Below are positions 35,501 to 48,745 of a DNA stretch of 64,000 bases, in pieces. Numbering within the stretch: position 1 is the first letter of the stretch; the number at the start of each line of letters is the position of its first letter. The stretch is taken from NCBI GenBank assembly GCA_023376005.1, contig CM042157.1, positions 56,469,221-56,533,220 of the forward strand, in the 5' to 3' direction. The stretch comes from Doryteuthis pealeii (lineage: Eukaryota; Mollusca; Cephalopoda; Myopsida; Loliginidae). The notes under the pieces were generated by a model. It did no database searches and was not told the DNA's origin. It saw only the letters and a list, made by a program, of their open reading frames with translations. The position numbers were made by a program, and so were the translations under genes.

Positions 35501-38174
35501 ACAGAAAAACACACAATCTCCATTATAATAAGATTTAGTTAGGATTATTATCATTAGTTACGTAAAACTATATAATTGCTTAAAAAATCTGACTTCGGTA
35601 TTAAATAACTCAACAATGTTTTGACAATCTGTAAAACAAACCCAAAGCACCAGTGAGGCTTACGTAATATGTTCTTAAGTGGGTCGCCCTGAAAACAATG
35701 CATCCTATTTTATTATGTTCTTTCACAATGTCAGAGGCGGGTGTTGATGGTATGGCAGTAGAGCTTGAACCTTCCTACCAATAAATCCCAGTGAAAAAAG
35801 TCACCATTTTTATGTTCTTAATGGAGTCGCCTCGAAAATAATGCATTTTGTTTTATTATGTTGTTTCACAATGTCAGAGGCGGGTGTTGATGGTATGACA
35901 GTTGAGCTTGAACCTTCCTACCAATTAATGCCAGTGGAAAAAAAGCCATAATGCTATGTTCTTCACAGAATCACCTCGAAAATATGACATTAATATCGAA
36001 GGCGGTGTTGATGGTATGACAGTAGAAGTTGAACTTTCCAGCTAATTGACGTCAGAGGTAAAGAGTCTGCAAGTCTTGTCTACTATTTTATAATGTGTCT
36101 TTACTAATGTATCCCCAAAATGTTTAACTTTGACTAAATTCTTTCAGAGTACTCTTGTGAAGAATGGCACCACCACCGCTTGTTACTTTGCTACTATTCA
36201 TACAGATGCAACTCTTGTTCTCTGTGACATTGCTGGTAAGTATTTTAATTTGAATATTGTATCCACGGGGTGGGGGTGATACTCAAATGTTTGAGGGATT
36301 TGGCTCAGAAAAAAAAGACTTTAAACTTGATTTCCTCCGGGCACATTCTTGTTTTGGACAGTCTAATAAGTAGTTTCAAATTCAGGTGTCTCCCTACCCC
36401 CATGTCTCACCTGTCCCCTCATCTAAATGGATAAGGGCTGGGTCTATTGCATAAGGTGTCCCCAAAAGGGGAATGCTGGCGGAGGTGTATCTATAGGGAT
36501 CTGTCACTCCTATTGTTGAAGGATATTTTGATATAGTCATTTACTAAACTTAGCTTAGATCGAACTCACTAACAATGGTCTGCAAATCTAGCTTGCTAAC
36601 CATTGCACCTCGTGAGGTGCCCAATATATTTTGATATATTTATTTATTAAGCGTAGCTTAAATGCGGCACAATGCCAGAAGTATTGGGCGCCCAGAGAGA
36701 ATCGAACTCACTAACGATGGTCTCCTAATCTAGTTTGCTAACCATTACACCACATGAGGTGCTTAGTATATTTTGATATAGTTATTTACTAAGCTTAGCT
36801 TAGATATGGCACAAGGCCAGAAGCATGGGGCACCCAATGAGAATCGAACTCACTAACAATGGTTTGCGAAGCGTGCTTGCTAACCATTACACCACGTGAG
36901 GTGCCCAATATATTTTGATATATTTATTTATTAAGCGTAGCTTAAATGCGGCACAATGCCAGAAGTATTGGGCGCCCAGAGAGAATCGAACTCACTAACA
37001 ATGGTCTCCTAATCTAGTTTGCTAACCATTACACCACATGAGGTGCTTAGTATATTTTGATATAAGATCAACACAGAATCGCCGCTTCTATATATAGATT
37101 GTAACAACAGGGGCAGCAGCAAGGACTTTATTAGCCAATAAGCTGTAAGACAAACACTTTTAAGATCATTTACTGTCTTGATAGGGCTAACCAAGGAAAG
37201 ACTGCTGATTTCAACAGAAGGCTTATTACAGACTTGAGATTAATGACTGCAACAATCGGTATTAGAATATCAACACCTACACTATGACGTACAAGTGATA
37301 AATCCTATTGGTATCGTGAGGTATAGCTGTGGCGCTCTGGGTTAGAAGTAATGGTAATGGTAATTAATGTGGGTGGAGGGATGATTGGATTACAACCAAC
37401 TCGGTTAATGATTGTTCTACAATTGACGCATTGGATGTTGCAATATCACTAGTCACTTCAGACGATATATAATATCTGGTGCGCTGCGGTTACAATAACA
37501 ATTTCTCTTATAGAGTATTGTTAAAAAAATATTTAAAAGAATTAACAAGTCTACGAATAGTTGAAAAGAAAGAGGGAAAAGAAAAGAAGGTATATTTGTT
37601 TATTTTAAGATTTAATATATTTTTAGAATAGCAGGAGGTACTCTCCTTGAATTATTAAGTTAACCAATGAATGACCAAAGAGTGAATGTTTGATTGAAGG
37701 CAGAGAAGAGATTTTTTCACGGAAAATCAAAGATTGACAAAATTTTGAAGTAGAAGGTCAGAGAAAAGATTTAGGAAGAAGAAAGAGACAATTTTGAGAC
37801 GTTGGATCGGGGGAAATGTCCACACTGTAAGATTGAAGTGGGAATTATTTTGCAGAAAATTTATGTCTTTTCTCTCCGGAATGAAAAGAAATTTACTTGT
37901 TTACTTATTTTATTGTGTTTGAAAAAAAACAAAAAACAAAGTCGTCCGTTGTAAAGAAATTGAGGACTAAGATTTTTCTTGCCAGAGAAGGAAAGTAGTA
38001 TTTTCTGAAAAAAAACTTATATGCTGTTTACTTTCACGTGTTGCTCATTTGTTGGAATAAATTATTTAATGAAATAATTAGGTCAACTTATTTTCCCGAG
38101 TTTAATACTTGTTGAAATGGAAAATTTCTAACTACATTTTTTTCCAAATTTATCTAGTATTTTTCCAGAATATT

Positions 38175-38251
<77 letters not shown>

Positions 38252-41200
38252 ACTTACTTATTTACCATTTGTTGCTACGATAAAGAAAACCTTTGATTTA
38301 AAAAGAAATTTAAGTTCAAGCAAAAATAATTCGTGACAAAGACCCAAAAGATGGTTCTTCCCTGTCACTGGGGCTTAGAATACGCTGACTGTATCCCCTG
38401 CAGAGGGGTAAGATCGCCACCACAAAAGGGTATGACACTAAACTGTATTTGATGGTGAGGCTCCAGTTCTTGAGATCTGTGGAATGTAGTGTACCTGTTA
38501 GGGTACCTGTGAGTCAAATAAATCTCTTTAAAAATTATTTGTATTTGATAGGACAGTGTGTAAAAAATACTTAAGAAACAACTATAAAAAATGTAAATAT
38601 GAACATACAATAAACACGATTCCCTAACCTTTGGGCATAAAATAACCCTTGACGGGTTGACATGTTAAAATCAATGAATCAAATAAAATGAAGGCCACTA
38701 AAGTGATGGAGCAACTTAATACGATAGGGCACCTCTGCTTGGAGCTGAAAGACTGGCAAAATAAAAGATGATATGTTGATATTGCATGGGAAAAGTATGT
38801 GCTAGGAACCTTTGGGTTTATGCAGATAGTAATATGAGGCGCTTTGTGATACGGTTATCGTTGTAGGAAGTGGAGTCGACTAACCGAGTCCAATTCTCGA
38901 ACGAAACTGTTTTCATTTCACATAGCGCATATACCCTTGGAAAAGGTATAAAGCCAACTATTCTCCCTCCAGCTATGGGTAAATAGTAAGGTAGTTGTGC
39001 TCTTTACCTTTGGTATGGTAATCGGTCTAGCAGAAGAAAAACTTTGAATTCAAATTAGTTGTAGACCTGTAGAGAGATGGATTTCGACAGTGTATTCGTG
39101 GCAAATACATACTACACGAGTTGTGCTCCTACAACTAAACCAGGTTATGGGATATAGCTATGTCTAATAGTAGTATTTGAATGACAGTATTAATATAATT
39201 TAGCTACTTTTTAATTGTTTTCATAAATAATGAAAATTGACTCCTTTTTTAATAGAGAAAATCGGACAGAGAGCTTACGTGGGCAAAGTGTGTATGGATC
39301 GAAATGGGACCTCTGCTTACAAAGAAGACACTGAAGAGTCATTGCAAGAGACTGAAAGGTAATTTATATTTTCTATATGCAAATCTCTACATTGAATATT
39401 AGCGATATGATAAAGATCCTCCAATTTTTCTCTGCATGTAACTGTAGCGATTGTCTGCCCCTGTTTGGATTGATGTGGGGGTCCAGAAGAGTTATCTTCC
39501 CTTGCTGCAGGTTTCTGCTCATAGGGGGCCAGAGTATGTAGTCACGAAGCCGGGAATTTTGAACTCCCTTTCTCCGGGACTGTTAAACACTTCACATTTG
39601 TTAGACGCTTGTGAAAAACTATAAAAATATATATATATGTTGTGATGTTAGTTCAACAGTAAAAAAAGAAGTCAAGTCGAGGTAGGGTAAAAAGAGACAA
39701 GTGTATTTACAATAAGGTACAAGAACGGCTAGCTTGCCGCTAAACAATAACAGTACGGTAACAGTACGACCTTTTCACTCGGTGTCTCACTATTTATAGT
39801 GAGAACCGGTGTATATTCTCCACTGTAGGAACGGCCGGTACAACAATATATATATATAATCCCACTCCCAGCGACCCAAATAATCCCTAGAATAATGCAG
39901 ATATACGAACACTTGGCAAATAAAAGTTAAATTAGTAAACCCAAAGTTTGCAATGAGGACAACATTTTTTTACTGAGCATGACATGGCAGACTTTAGAGG
40001 ATGCGGAACTCTTGAATCTTCTCGACTGTAGGAGCGGTGTTCACTAAATTTTTATACCTTAAAAAATAAGACCATTAAGTGATAGATGGGTTTGAAAATG
40101 CTTTATTGTGAATCAACTATATCATTAAGGATTTGATTGTTTTCTCGCCACAATAATTCATAAACATATGAATCTAGCGTATCTACTTGAATGAATCAAC
40201 CCTAACCTAACCCTAACCCTAACCTTAACCCTAACCCTAACCCCTAACACTAATCACTGTAAGGCGGAGTGTTCTGAAATTTTCGTACTTGCGATGGCAA
40301 AATAAACAAAAATTCGTAATTATATAGTTGCTTCACTATAAAGCATTGTTTAAACCTATCTATAACTTAATGGTCTTATTTTTTTAAGGTATAAGAATGT
40401 ACTGAACATCGAGAATGCTTTATAAAGTGGTAAACTGAATTTAACTATTTGTTGTAAACATTTGAATGAATTTTACTTTCAAAACCACAGTTTTACCAAA
40501 AACGTGGAAAAGTGTATTTTCTAGATTTTGCGAATATCTATATACTATATCTATATACTATATTTAATATTATATACTATTTAAAAACAAAGAGGTGTGT
40601 AGTGTAATGATTATCGTCGTAGGGAATGGATTTTACATAGCAATAATACACTTGGGAAAGGTATTAATCCAAGTATTCTCCCTTCATTTATGCGTATATT
40701 GTAGGACAGACTAGGCTTTCTAACTTTGGTTAGGTAATCAGTCTTGGAGAATGAAAAATGAATTCAAAATTGTTTAATTCTGCTTAAAAGATTGTGTAAC
40801 ATCATATTTGTGCGGAGGGATTGGTAAATACGAGGGAGAGTAAAAAATAATCCGCGCTTTCGCCATATCTTTATCTTTATTATTGTGTGAGAATCCCTGT
40901 TCTGCACTCTTGCACCTTCGATGCACAATGTCTAGAACCCAAACGTTGTGATGTTCTGTGCTGGCCGATTTGAAGGGCACGAGTCAGAGACAGGTTCACA
41001 AGGATTAAAAACAAAACAACAACTACAAAATTTGTAAACAAGACGCGGATGGAAGAAGGGGTCTGTGATACTTCGCTGTCTATCTAACTGGCTGTCTATC
41101 GGCTTCCTCTACCGGCGACCTTCACACTTCAACGGCCCGGGCTCTCACTGCTCAAGGGCTAGATCTCAGCTGAATTTATGTAAAATTCTCCTTCCCCACC

Positions 41201-44200
41201 CATCTTCTCCGGACCACACAGATGGCTAGTACTTAAATCCAATCGCAGACTCTTATACGACATTAACCCTTAAAATTAAAGCAATTAAATCTTTTTCCAG
41301 ACTTAGTGTCTTCAACACTTCGACCATTAATTTTTTCAAAAGAGATTTTCTCATAAAAATCCTTTTTGCTTTTAGTAACTAGATGCCTAAAGATATCACC
41401 AAGTGGTCCCATTTCACGGTGGTCGTATAACCCTCTCAAACCTTACGGCCTAATCTTTTTGTTTTTAGAAAAGACATCCACCCACCCATTTACTTATGCC
41501 TTTAAAATATTCTATTTTTATTCATTTATTTATTTATTCTGACCATGTTCTCCTTACATTATAGTATCACAATTGCCCTACTGCGTTCAACGCATACGTA
41601 TTTATAGTTGACTCTGTTGTGGTCATGTGATCGAATTTTGAACCCGATCGTGCCATATTGATTTCTGTCTACAATGTAAACATGGCGGATCCACTAGCTG
41701 TATGCACCAAGAAAGTGACCCGATTTCTTTGGTCAGATGGAGTGTCATGGGTTGAAATTCATCGGAGGCTTTTAGCACTATACGGAGACAGTGCATTACC
41801 GCGTAGAAATGTGTATTAGCTGATAGGGAAGTTTAAAAGTAGCCGGAGAAACATGATGCATGAACATTGGGCAGGACGACCGTCAACCTGATGAGAAGAT
41901 TCAGCAAACTCGAGAGTTGGTAAGGCGAACCGTTGAGTTATCATCGATGAGGTAGCTTGTTCTCTGTAGATTTGTCATGGTTCTGCCGATCAAATCATCC
42001 ACGATGAACTCGGCTTCCATAAAACAAGTATGGATAATTTGTGAATGTCCCTCATATATACTACCAAAAAACAAACAAAACCACAAACAGGGCCACTAAA
42101 AATTATCAAGAGATAGAATAGGAAGAAAAAAAAACGAAAAGATCGACCAATATGGGCAATACCGGAGAGCTGAAAAAGTTGTAGAACATGAAATCGACAG
42201 TGATAAAAATCGTAGTCGATGCACCGGGAACGGTCCCCATTGGCTTAGAAAGGAGACCGATGGAATTGGAGATGAGAGAAAGAATCGAAACCGTACAGAC
42301 CACAGCATTGTTAAGATCAGCTAGAATACGTAGAAGAGTCTTGGAGACCTGATGAGACTTTTGTTTAGCGAATTAGAGTGAACTTTTGTTTAACGAATTA
42401 GAGTGTCCCAGAAAAAACAGAACCAACAAAATTTTGTAATAAAACTGTTAATTTTAACTAGGGAGGTTTAGGGATTGGGTTAGGGTTAGGGTTTAGGGTT
42501 TAGGGTTAGTTTAATGGGAAAATAAATAAATAATTTGGGTTCTGTTTTTTCTGGGTCACCTTGTACAGGGTGACCCAGAAAAAACAGAACTCAAACCTTA
42601 AACCTAACGCTAACCTCAACCCCAACCCTAACTCCAACCCCAACCCTAACCCTAACCCTAACCCTTAACACCCCCCCTAGTTAAAATTAACAGCTTTATT
42701 ATAAAATTTGTTGGTTCTGTTTTTTCTGGGACACCCTAATTTACTAAACAAAAGTTCATAATTACCAGCGACAGTGGATCATATGTGTGTGTATCTGTGT
42801 GTATATATACTCACAAGATGTAAAATAATAATTAAGAATAGTAAAACAACAAAACCAAGAAAACAAAAATGGGGAGAAAATCAACTTCAAGCGATAAACT
42901 AAGAAAATTGCATACGAGATTATCATGGGCTGACGCTGGACATCTATTTATTTTTTCTCTGACTAAGCCTGTTTTTTATTTGGATTATATTAAGAACATT
43001 TCAGCTGGGTTGAATTTTGCGTAAATACGAGGTGTTGCATACTGGCTTCTTCAAACTCACGCTACTCTGACTCGTATACGTTGCGGGTATACAGCGGACA
43101 TCGTTCCTGACCCCTAGCCGATGTATCTAGTAGTCAGCTACTTCAATAACAACAGATACGCGTATACAAAAGATGACTCTTCTTTATTTTCTTCGGTGTG
43201 TGGTAGGTGAGTGGCGGGCATGGAAAATGACACTACGACTACTTATGTGTGGTGGAAGGTGGTGGGCGAGCCTCACTGCTCGCTAGCAGCGCCCGACCGT
43301 ATCGACGGTCAGACACCTTGTGCTCTCTGCGCCGTCTCTCTGGGGTCTCTCCTCGGGTCTCTCCGATGACCGCTTAAGTACTGACGACCGCCCACACATT
43401 CTTTTGTTCCTTGACCGGATGTCCTTTCCCTTTGTTCAAGTTAGCATTTGTCCAGATGAGTCCTTTGTCACACCTCTTTTGTTATACTAAGATTTCTGTC
43501 TCGCCTATGTATTGTTTTTCCCTGTTCAATTTTCCTTTGTCTTTTCGACTTCCCGCGCAAAACAAACAGTCAATCTGCAACAGAGGGTAATCCCAAAAAT
43601 ACATCTCCAAAGTTCTGGTAACGCATGGAAACTGTTCGTGAGGCTATTGACAACACTGTTGTGCTTATTGTGCATGCACTTGGGCACGTCTCGTTGCCAC
43701 GTTCAGTCTTGGCAACCGTTTCTGATGGAGCTCCCGATTCACGGTACTGCTAAGTGTAAAGTTCACGCAGTTATTTGATTTTAGAACGCAAAAGGTATCA
43801 ATCAAACCTATTGAAATTCATCACCAATTAACGAAAATGTGTGGCGAGTCATGCATGTGTGTCCAAAAGATCAGGCCTGTGGTGTAGGGAATTTGCAGCG
43901 ATCACAAGGGTCAACGCTTCCTCAACGACATGGCATCGAGCAGGTATGATATCGGTATACAAAAACTGCCACAGTGCCTAAAAACATGCATTGACCGAAA
44001 TGGCAATTATATAGAAAAATGTTAAAATTTTATAATGATGTAAATACCATTGACAATAAACAATAGACGTTTCTGTGATTTCTAAATATTTTAGAGATTT
44101 TGATTTTGGGATTACCCTCGTAAAAAGCATTTCCTACACAATTAAAAAAAATCCTTCTGGTCTCACTCGACGCAAACGTCGTCGTCAATCTGGTTGCTTA

Positions 44201-47200
44201 AACATTCGAGCTGATTGTTTAGTAAGCAGCTCGTGTCAATTCATTTGCATGCGTGATTCGGCGATCCTAATAAATACCGACCATTGCACATGCGCGCCCG
44301 TATATGTTGCGGACGACTTCCGGTCACCGCCATGGCAACTCATGGATACTTTGACCTCGGTAAGCTACATTCCAGTAAGGGAATCTTCATTACTGCATCG
44401 CTATTGTCTATAATATCATTTTATTATTATTTAATTAACAATATTGCACACATTTCCATTGAATACAAATTATATTAAACATACTAGCAAATATATGCAC
44501 CCTTCGCCAGGTGCAAGTATTTAAGTTTTAATGTTATAAAATATTATATTAAATTAGAAAGGCTAATGAAACTAAATAAGAATGTAGATAAAACAAAATT
44601 TGAAACAGAGTGGGGTATAATCGAAAAATAGAACAACTGAAACTTACTCTTCCATCACTCCCGTCTTTCATTGCTAAATGTTCCTAATTTAACTATTTAG
44701 TTAAAATAGGAAGTAAAGAATACAATTACAGTTATATCTTCTTGTTAATGGATTTCTTTTTAAAGATTTATTGATGAGATTTTTGCTCATATTCATTAGG
44801 ATAAAACCAAACAATTAGAAATCAATAATACCAAGCACATATTTATTAAAATCAATTTTTAAAGATCAATATGCAAATTAGCCTTCGGGGTAACACTGTA
44901 AACCGCCATTTGTTGTATATATAAATACAATTGCATGTTATTACCATTTAAACCCGCCCAACAGGGTGGGGGTCCAGTGGCTTCGGCCCTGGATCTTTAC
45001 GAGTTAATAGCGTCGATCCCAGGGGGCCATCCCCCCAGGCAACACCTGCCCCCTCGATTTAAAGGGGCAGGGCTGGGTTTATTGCCCAGTGCCTGAGGCG
45101 CCCCCCTTGAGGGGAATGCCGACGGGATCGACGCAATTTTTGCACCTGCCATTCCATAAGCTTCGGCTTGTGGGTGGTCCCACGTTAATAGGGACTTTGT
45201 GCCTGACCCGTACAAGTGGGGTACGCGGTAAATATCATGTAAACCTGCCCAACAGGGTGGGGGTCCAGTGGCTTCGGCCCTGGATCTTTACGAGTTAATA
45301 GCGTCGACCGCCATCCCCCAGGCAACACCTGCCCCCTCGATTTAAAGGGGCAGGGCTGGGTTTATTGCCCAGTGCCTGAGGCGCCCCCCTTGAGGGAATG
45401 CCGACGGGATCGACGCAATTTTTCACCTGCCACTCCATGAGTCTCGGCTTGTGGGTGGTCCCACGTTAATAGGGACTTTGTGCCTGACCCGTACAAGTGG
45501 GGTACGCGGTAAATACTATGTAAACCCGCCCAACAGGGTGGGGGTCCAGTGGCTTCGGCCCTGGATCTTTACGAGTTAATAGCGTCGATCCCAGGGGGCT
45601 ATCCCCCCAGGCAACACCTGCCCCCTTGATTTAAAGGGGCAGGGCTGGGTTTATTGCCCAGTGCCTGAGGCGCCCCCTTGAGGGGGAATGCCGACGGGAT
45701 CGACGCAATTTTTCACCTGCCACTCCATGAGTCTCGGCTTGTGGTGGTCCCAAGTTAATAGGGACTTTGTGCCTGACCCGTACAAGTGGGGTACGTGGAA
45801 AATATCATGTAAATCTGGCCAACGCCAGGGTCCAGTGGCTTCGGCCCTGGATCTTTACGAGTTAATAGCGTCGATCCCAGGGGGCTATCCCCCCAGGCAA
45901 CACCTGCCCCCTTGATTTAAAGGGGCAGGGCTGGGTTTATTGTCCAGCGCCTGAGGCGCCCCCTTGAGGGGGAATGCCGACGGGATCGACGCAATTTTTC
46001 ACCTGCCACTCCATGAGCTTCGGTTTGTGGGTGGTCCCACGTTAATAGGGACTTTGTGCCTGACCCGTACAAGTGGGGTACGCGGTAAATACAATGTAGA
46101 TCTGGCCAACGCCGGGGGTCCAGTGGCTTCGGCCCTGAATCTTTACGAGTTAATAGCGTCGATCCCAGGGGGCTATCCCCCCAGGCAACACCTGCCCCCT
46201 TGATTTAAAGGGGCAGGGCTAGGTTTATTGTCCAGCGCCTGAGGCGCCCCCCTTGAGGGGGAATGCCGACGGGATCGACGCAATTTTTCACCTGCCACTC
46301 CATGAGCTTCGGCTTGTGGGTGGTCCCACGTTAATAGGGACTTTGTGCCTGACCCGTACAAGTGGGGTACGCGGTAAATACAATGTAGATCTGGCCAACG
46401 CCGGGGGTCCAGTGGCTTCGGCCCTGAATCTTTACGAGTTAATAGCGTCGATCCCAGGGGGCTATCCCCCCAGGCAACACCTGCCCCCTTGATTTAAAGG
46501 GGCAGGGCTGGGTTTATTGTCCAGCGCCTGAGGCGCCCCCTTGAGGGGGAATGCCGACGGGATCGACGCAATTTTTCACCTGCCACCCCATGAGTCTCGG
46601 CTTGTGGGTGGTCCCACATAAATAGGGCCTTTGTGCCTGACCCGTACAAGTGGGGTACGTGGAAAATATCATGTAGATTTGGTCAACGGTATTGACAATG
46701 TAAAATAATTTTTATTAATGATTGAGGACCGAATAAAAATAAGAATCATGGAGAATGTAACGTAAATAACTAAGAGATTGGGATTTGAGTAGTAATATAG
46801 TTTCGGTTACAGACAAACACACAATCTCCATTATATTAAAAAACATATATTTGACATGTAGATTTGACTCTAACATTAGAACAATGTGGGTTGATGACAA
46901 CACATTCAAAGATGTCAAGGTGTTGTTTTGGTCCTAGCTATGTGCAACCATAGATTTACATTATTTGGGGGATTCTTGGAGATTATTGATTTTTTTTCTC
47001 AAGTTTCAACATTTTCCCTTTTCAGTATTTGGCTCTTAAATATCTTGGACTTTTAATCATTTAACGATATATTCTTTTTTTAAAGTATCAGTCGAAAGGT
47101 ACATACATTTTATCTTATTATTTTATCAAATATGATTCCACTTTTTAAAATTGGCTTTTCACTTTGCTGTAAAAAAGCTTATTTACAAAAGCCTTCCTTT

Positions 47201-47710
47201 CCTTTTAGAAGTCCGTCACAGACGACGATGACGTCACTCCATGTCTTCAACAGTTGTGGACCCTTTGGTGGCTAGTTAGTCCAATTCTGGACTTGCAGAT
47301 GCGGTCACACACATCACAAGGAAAATTCCCATCTGCATTTGGTGGTTCATGACGACGAAGACGTCACCATACTGCAGTCCTGTTAATCTCGATATTGAGC
47401 CGCTCAGCTCCTGTGTGGCACATGTCTCACCAACCCTGTCTGTTGGAGGGCGAGATCTTCCACGCTTGAAGGTGTGATGGTGCATTTCTTCAGCGTTGTC
47501 TTCATATGGTCTTTGAACCGCTTTTGGGAGGTCTCCTGTCCTCCGCGTGCCATCTGCGAGTTCACCATTCAGTGAACTAAAGAACATCACTGATGATGCA
47601 TCTAACCGCATCTTAGAGATGAATTTTGAAAAATAGAAAAATTAGTTTTTAGGAATTTATGATAACCAATTCATAAAAACTTGTAATAATTACTTTTGTT
47701 GATCCCCCCC

Positions 47711-47746
<36 letters not shown>

Positions 47747-48672
47747 ATATATATATATAAGGGTCATTCAATAAATGACGTGAATTTTGTCTAAGCTGTT
47801 GGCAGTAAGAAACACTGTTTACAATCGCACCTTTTTCAATGAAATCTATAGTCATGTGACCTTTCATATCTCAGTAGACAGTCATCGTGACGTAACTGCG
47901 ACCATAATTTTTTCTTTACCGGGGAGTCTCTGTGTTTCCACTCAATTAATAAGATTCTTAAATGCCCACTATTAATAAAATACGCATTAATTCCAAATTA
48001 ATCAATTTTCATTAAAGTTTTTAAAATTCGACTATTTTTATAACAATTTAAATTCACATTTATCACCAACTGTTCCCTCCATTTTCTTTTTCTTTATTTG
48101 TATTTTTGCTTTTCCAAAATTCTAATACGTTTTAATTTTTGTTTTATCAAATTTTGATATTTTGACATTTTCTAATTAAATTTTCTCATTTTTACAATTT
48201 AGTTTGCTTTTTTTTTTTTTTTTTTCGTTCTAAAATTTTCTAGATTTTTATCTGTTTTTCGTTTGAAAATTTTGTATTTTTCACAAATTAAACTTCTCTT
48301 TAATTTCATAATCTAAAAAAACAAATTTCACAATTTAATTTTTTTCGTTTTAAAAATTCATAATTTTTCAGTCTATTTTTTTTTTTAATTATTACAATTC
48401 AATTTTTTTCTTTTTAAATGTTTCTAAATTTTACATTTATGTTTTGTTTTAAAAATTTCTTTTTTTTTTTCCTTTTAATCTTTGTAAAAAATAAATTGTT
48501 TTTACAATTTCTTTTTAAAATTTCCAATTATTATAATTTTTTCCGTTTTAAAAATTTCTAATTTTTACAATTTAATTTTTTTTCTTTAGATTTATCCAAA
48601 CTGTTCAAAAACGAAAGGTTAGTGTTAATCTCTCTAAACATATCTTGCGAAAACGACTAAAATCCTCTTAAT

Positions 48673-48745
<73 letters not shown>

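Noticed and set aside
40199..40247. A chromosome end or true telomere
   Set aside because: The array is short, imperfect and enclosed by MITE arms inside an intron.
42350..42385. CUGAUGAGAC...GCGAA on the plus strand
   Set aside because: The second core motif is GAAU, not GAAA, and stem II is mismatched.
45688..46492. Repeated 75- to 79-codon frames in the satellite
   Set aside because: The same frame recurs because the 287-bp unit repeats. Units differ in length, so frames break, and there is no domain.
44953..46688. CRISPR-like spacing of repeats
   Set aside because: The units are 282-291 bp with no spacers, in animal intron DNA; this is a satellite.
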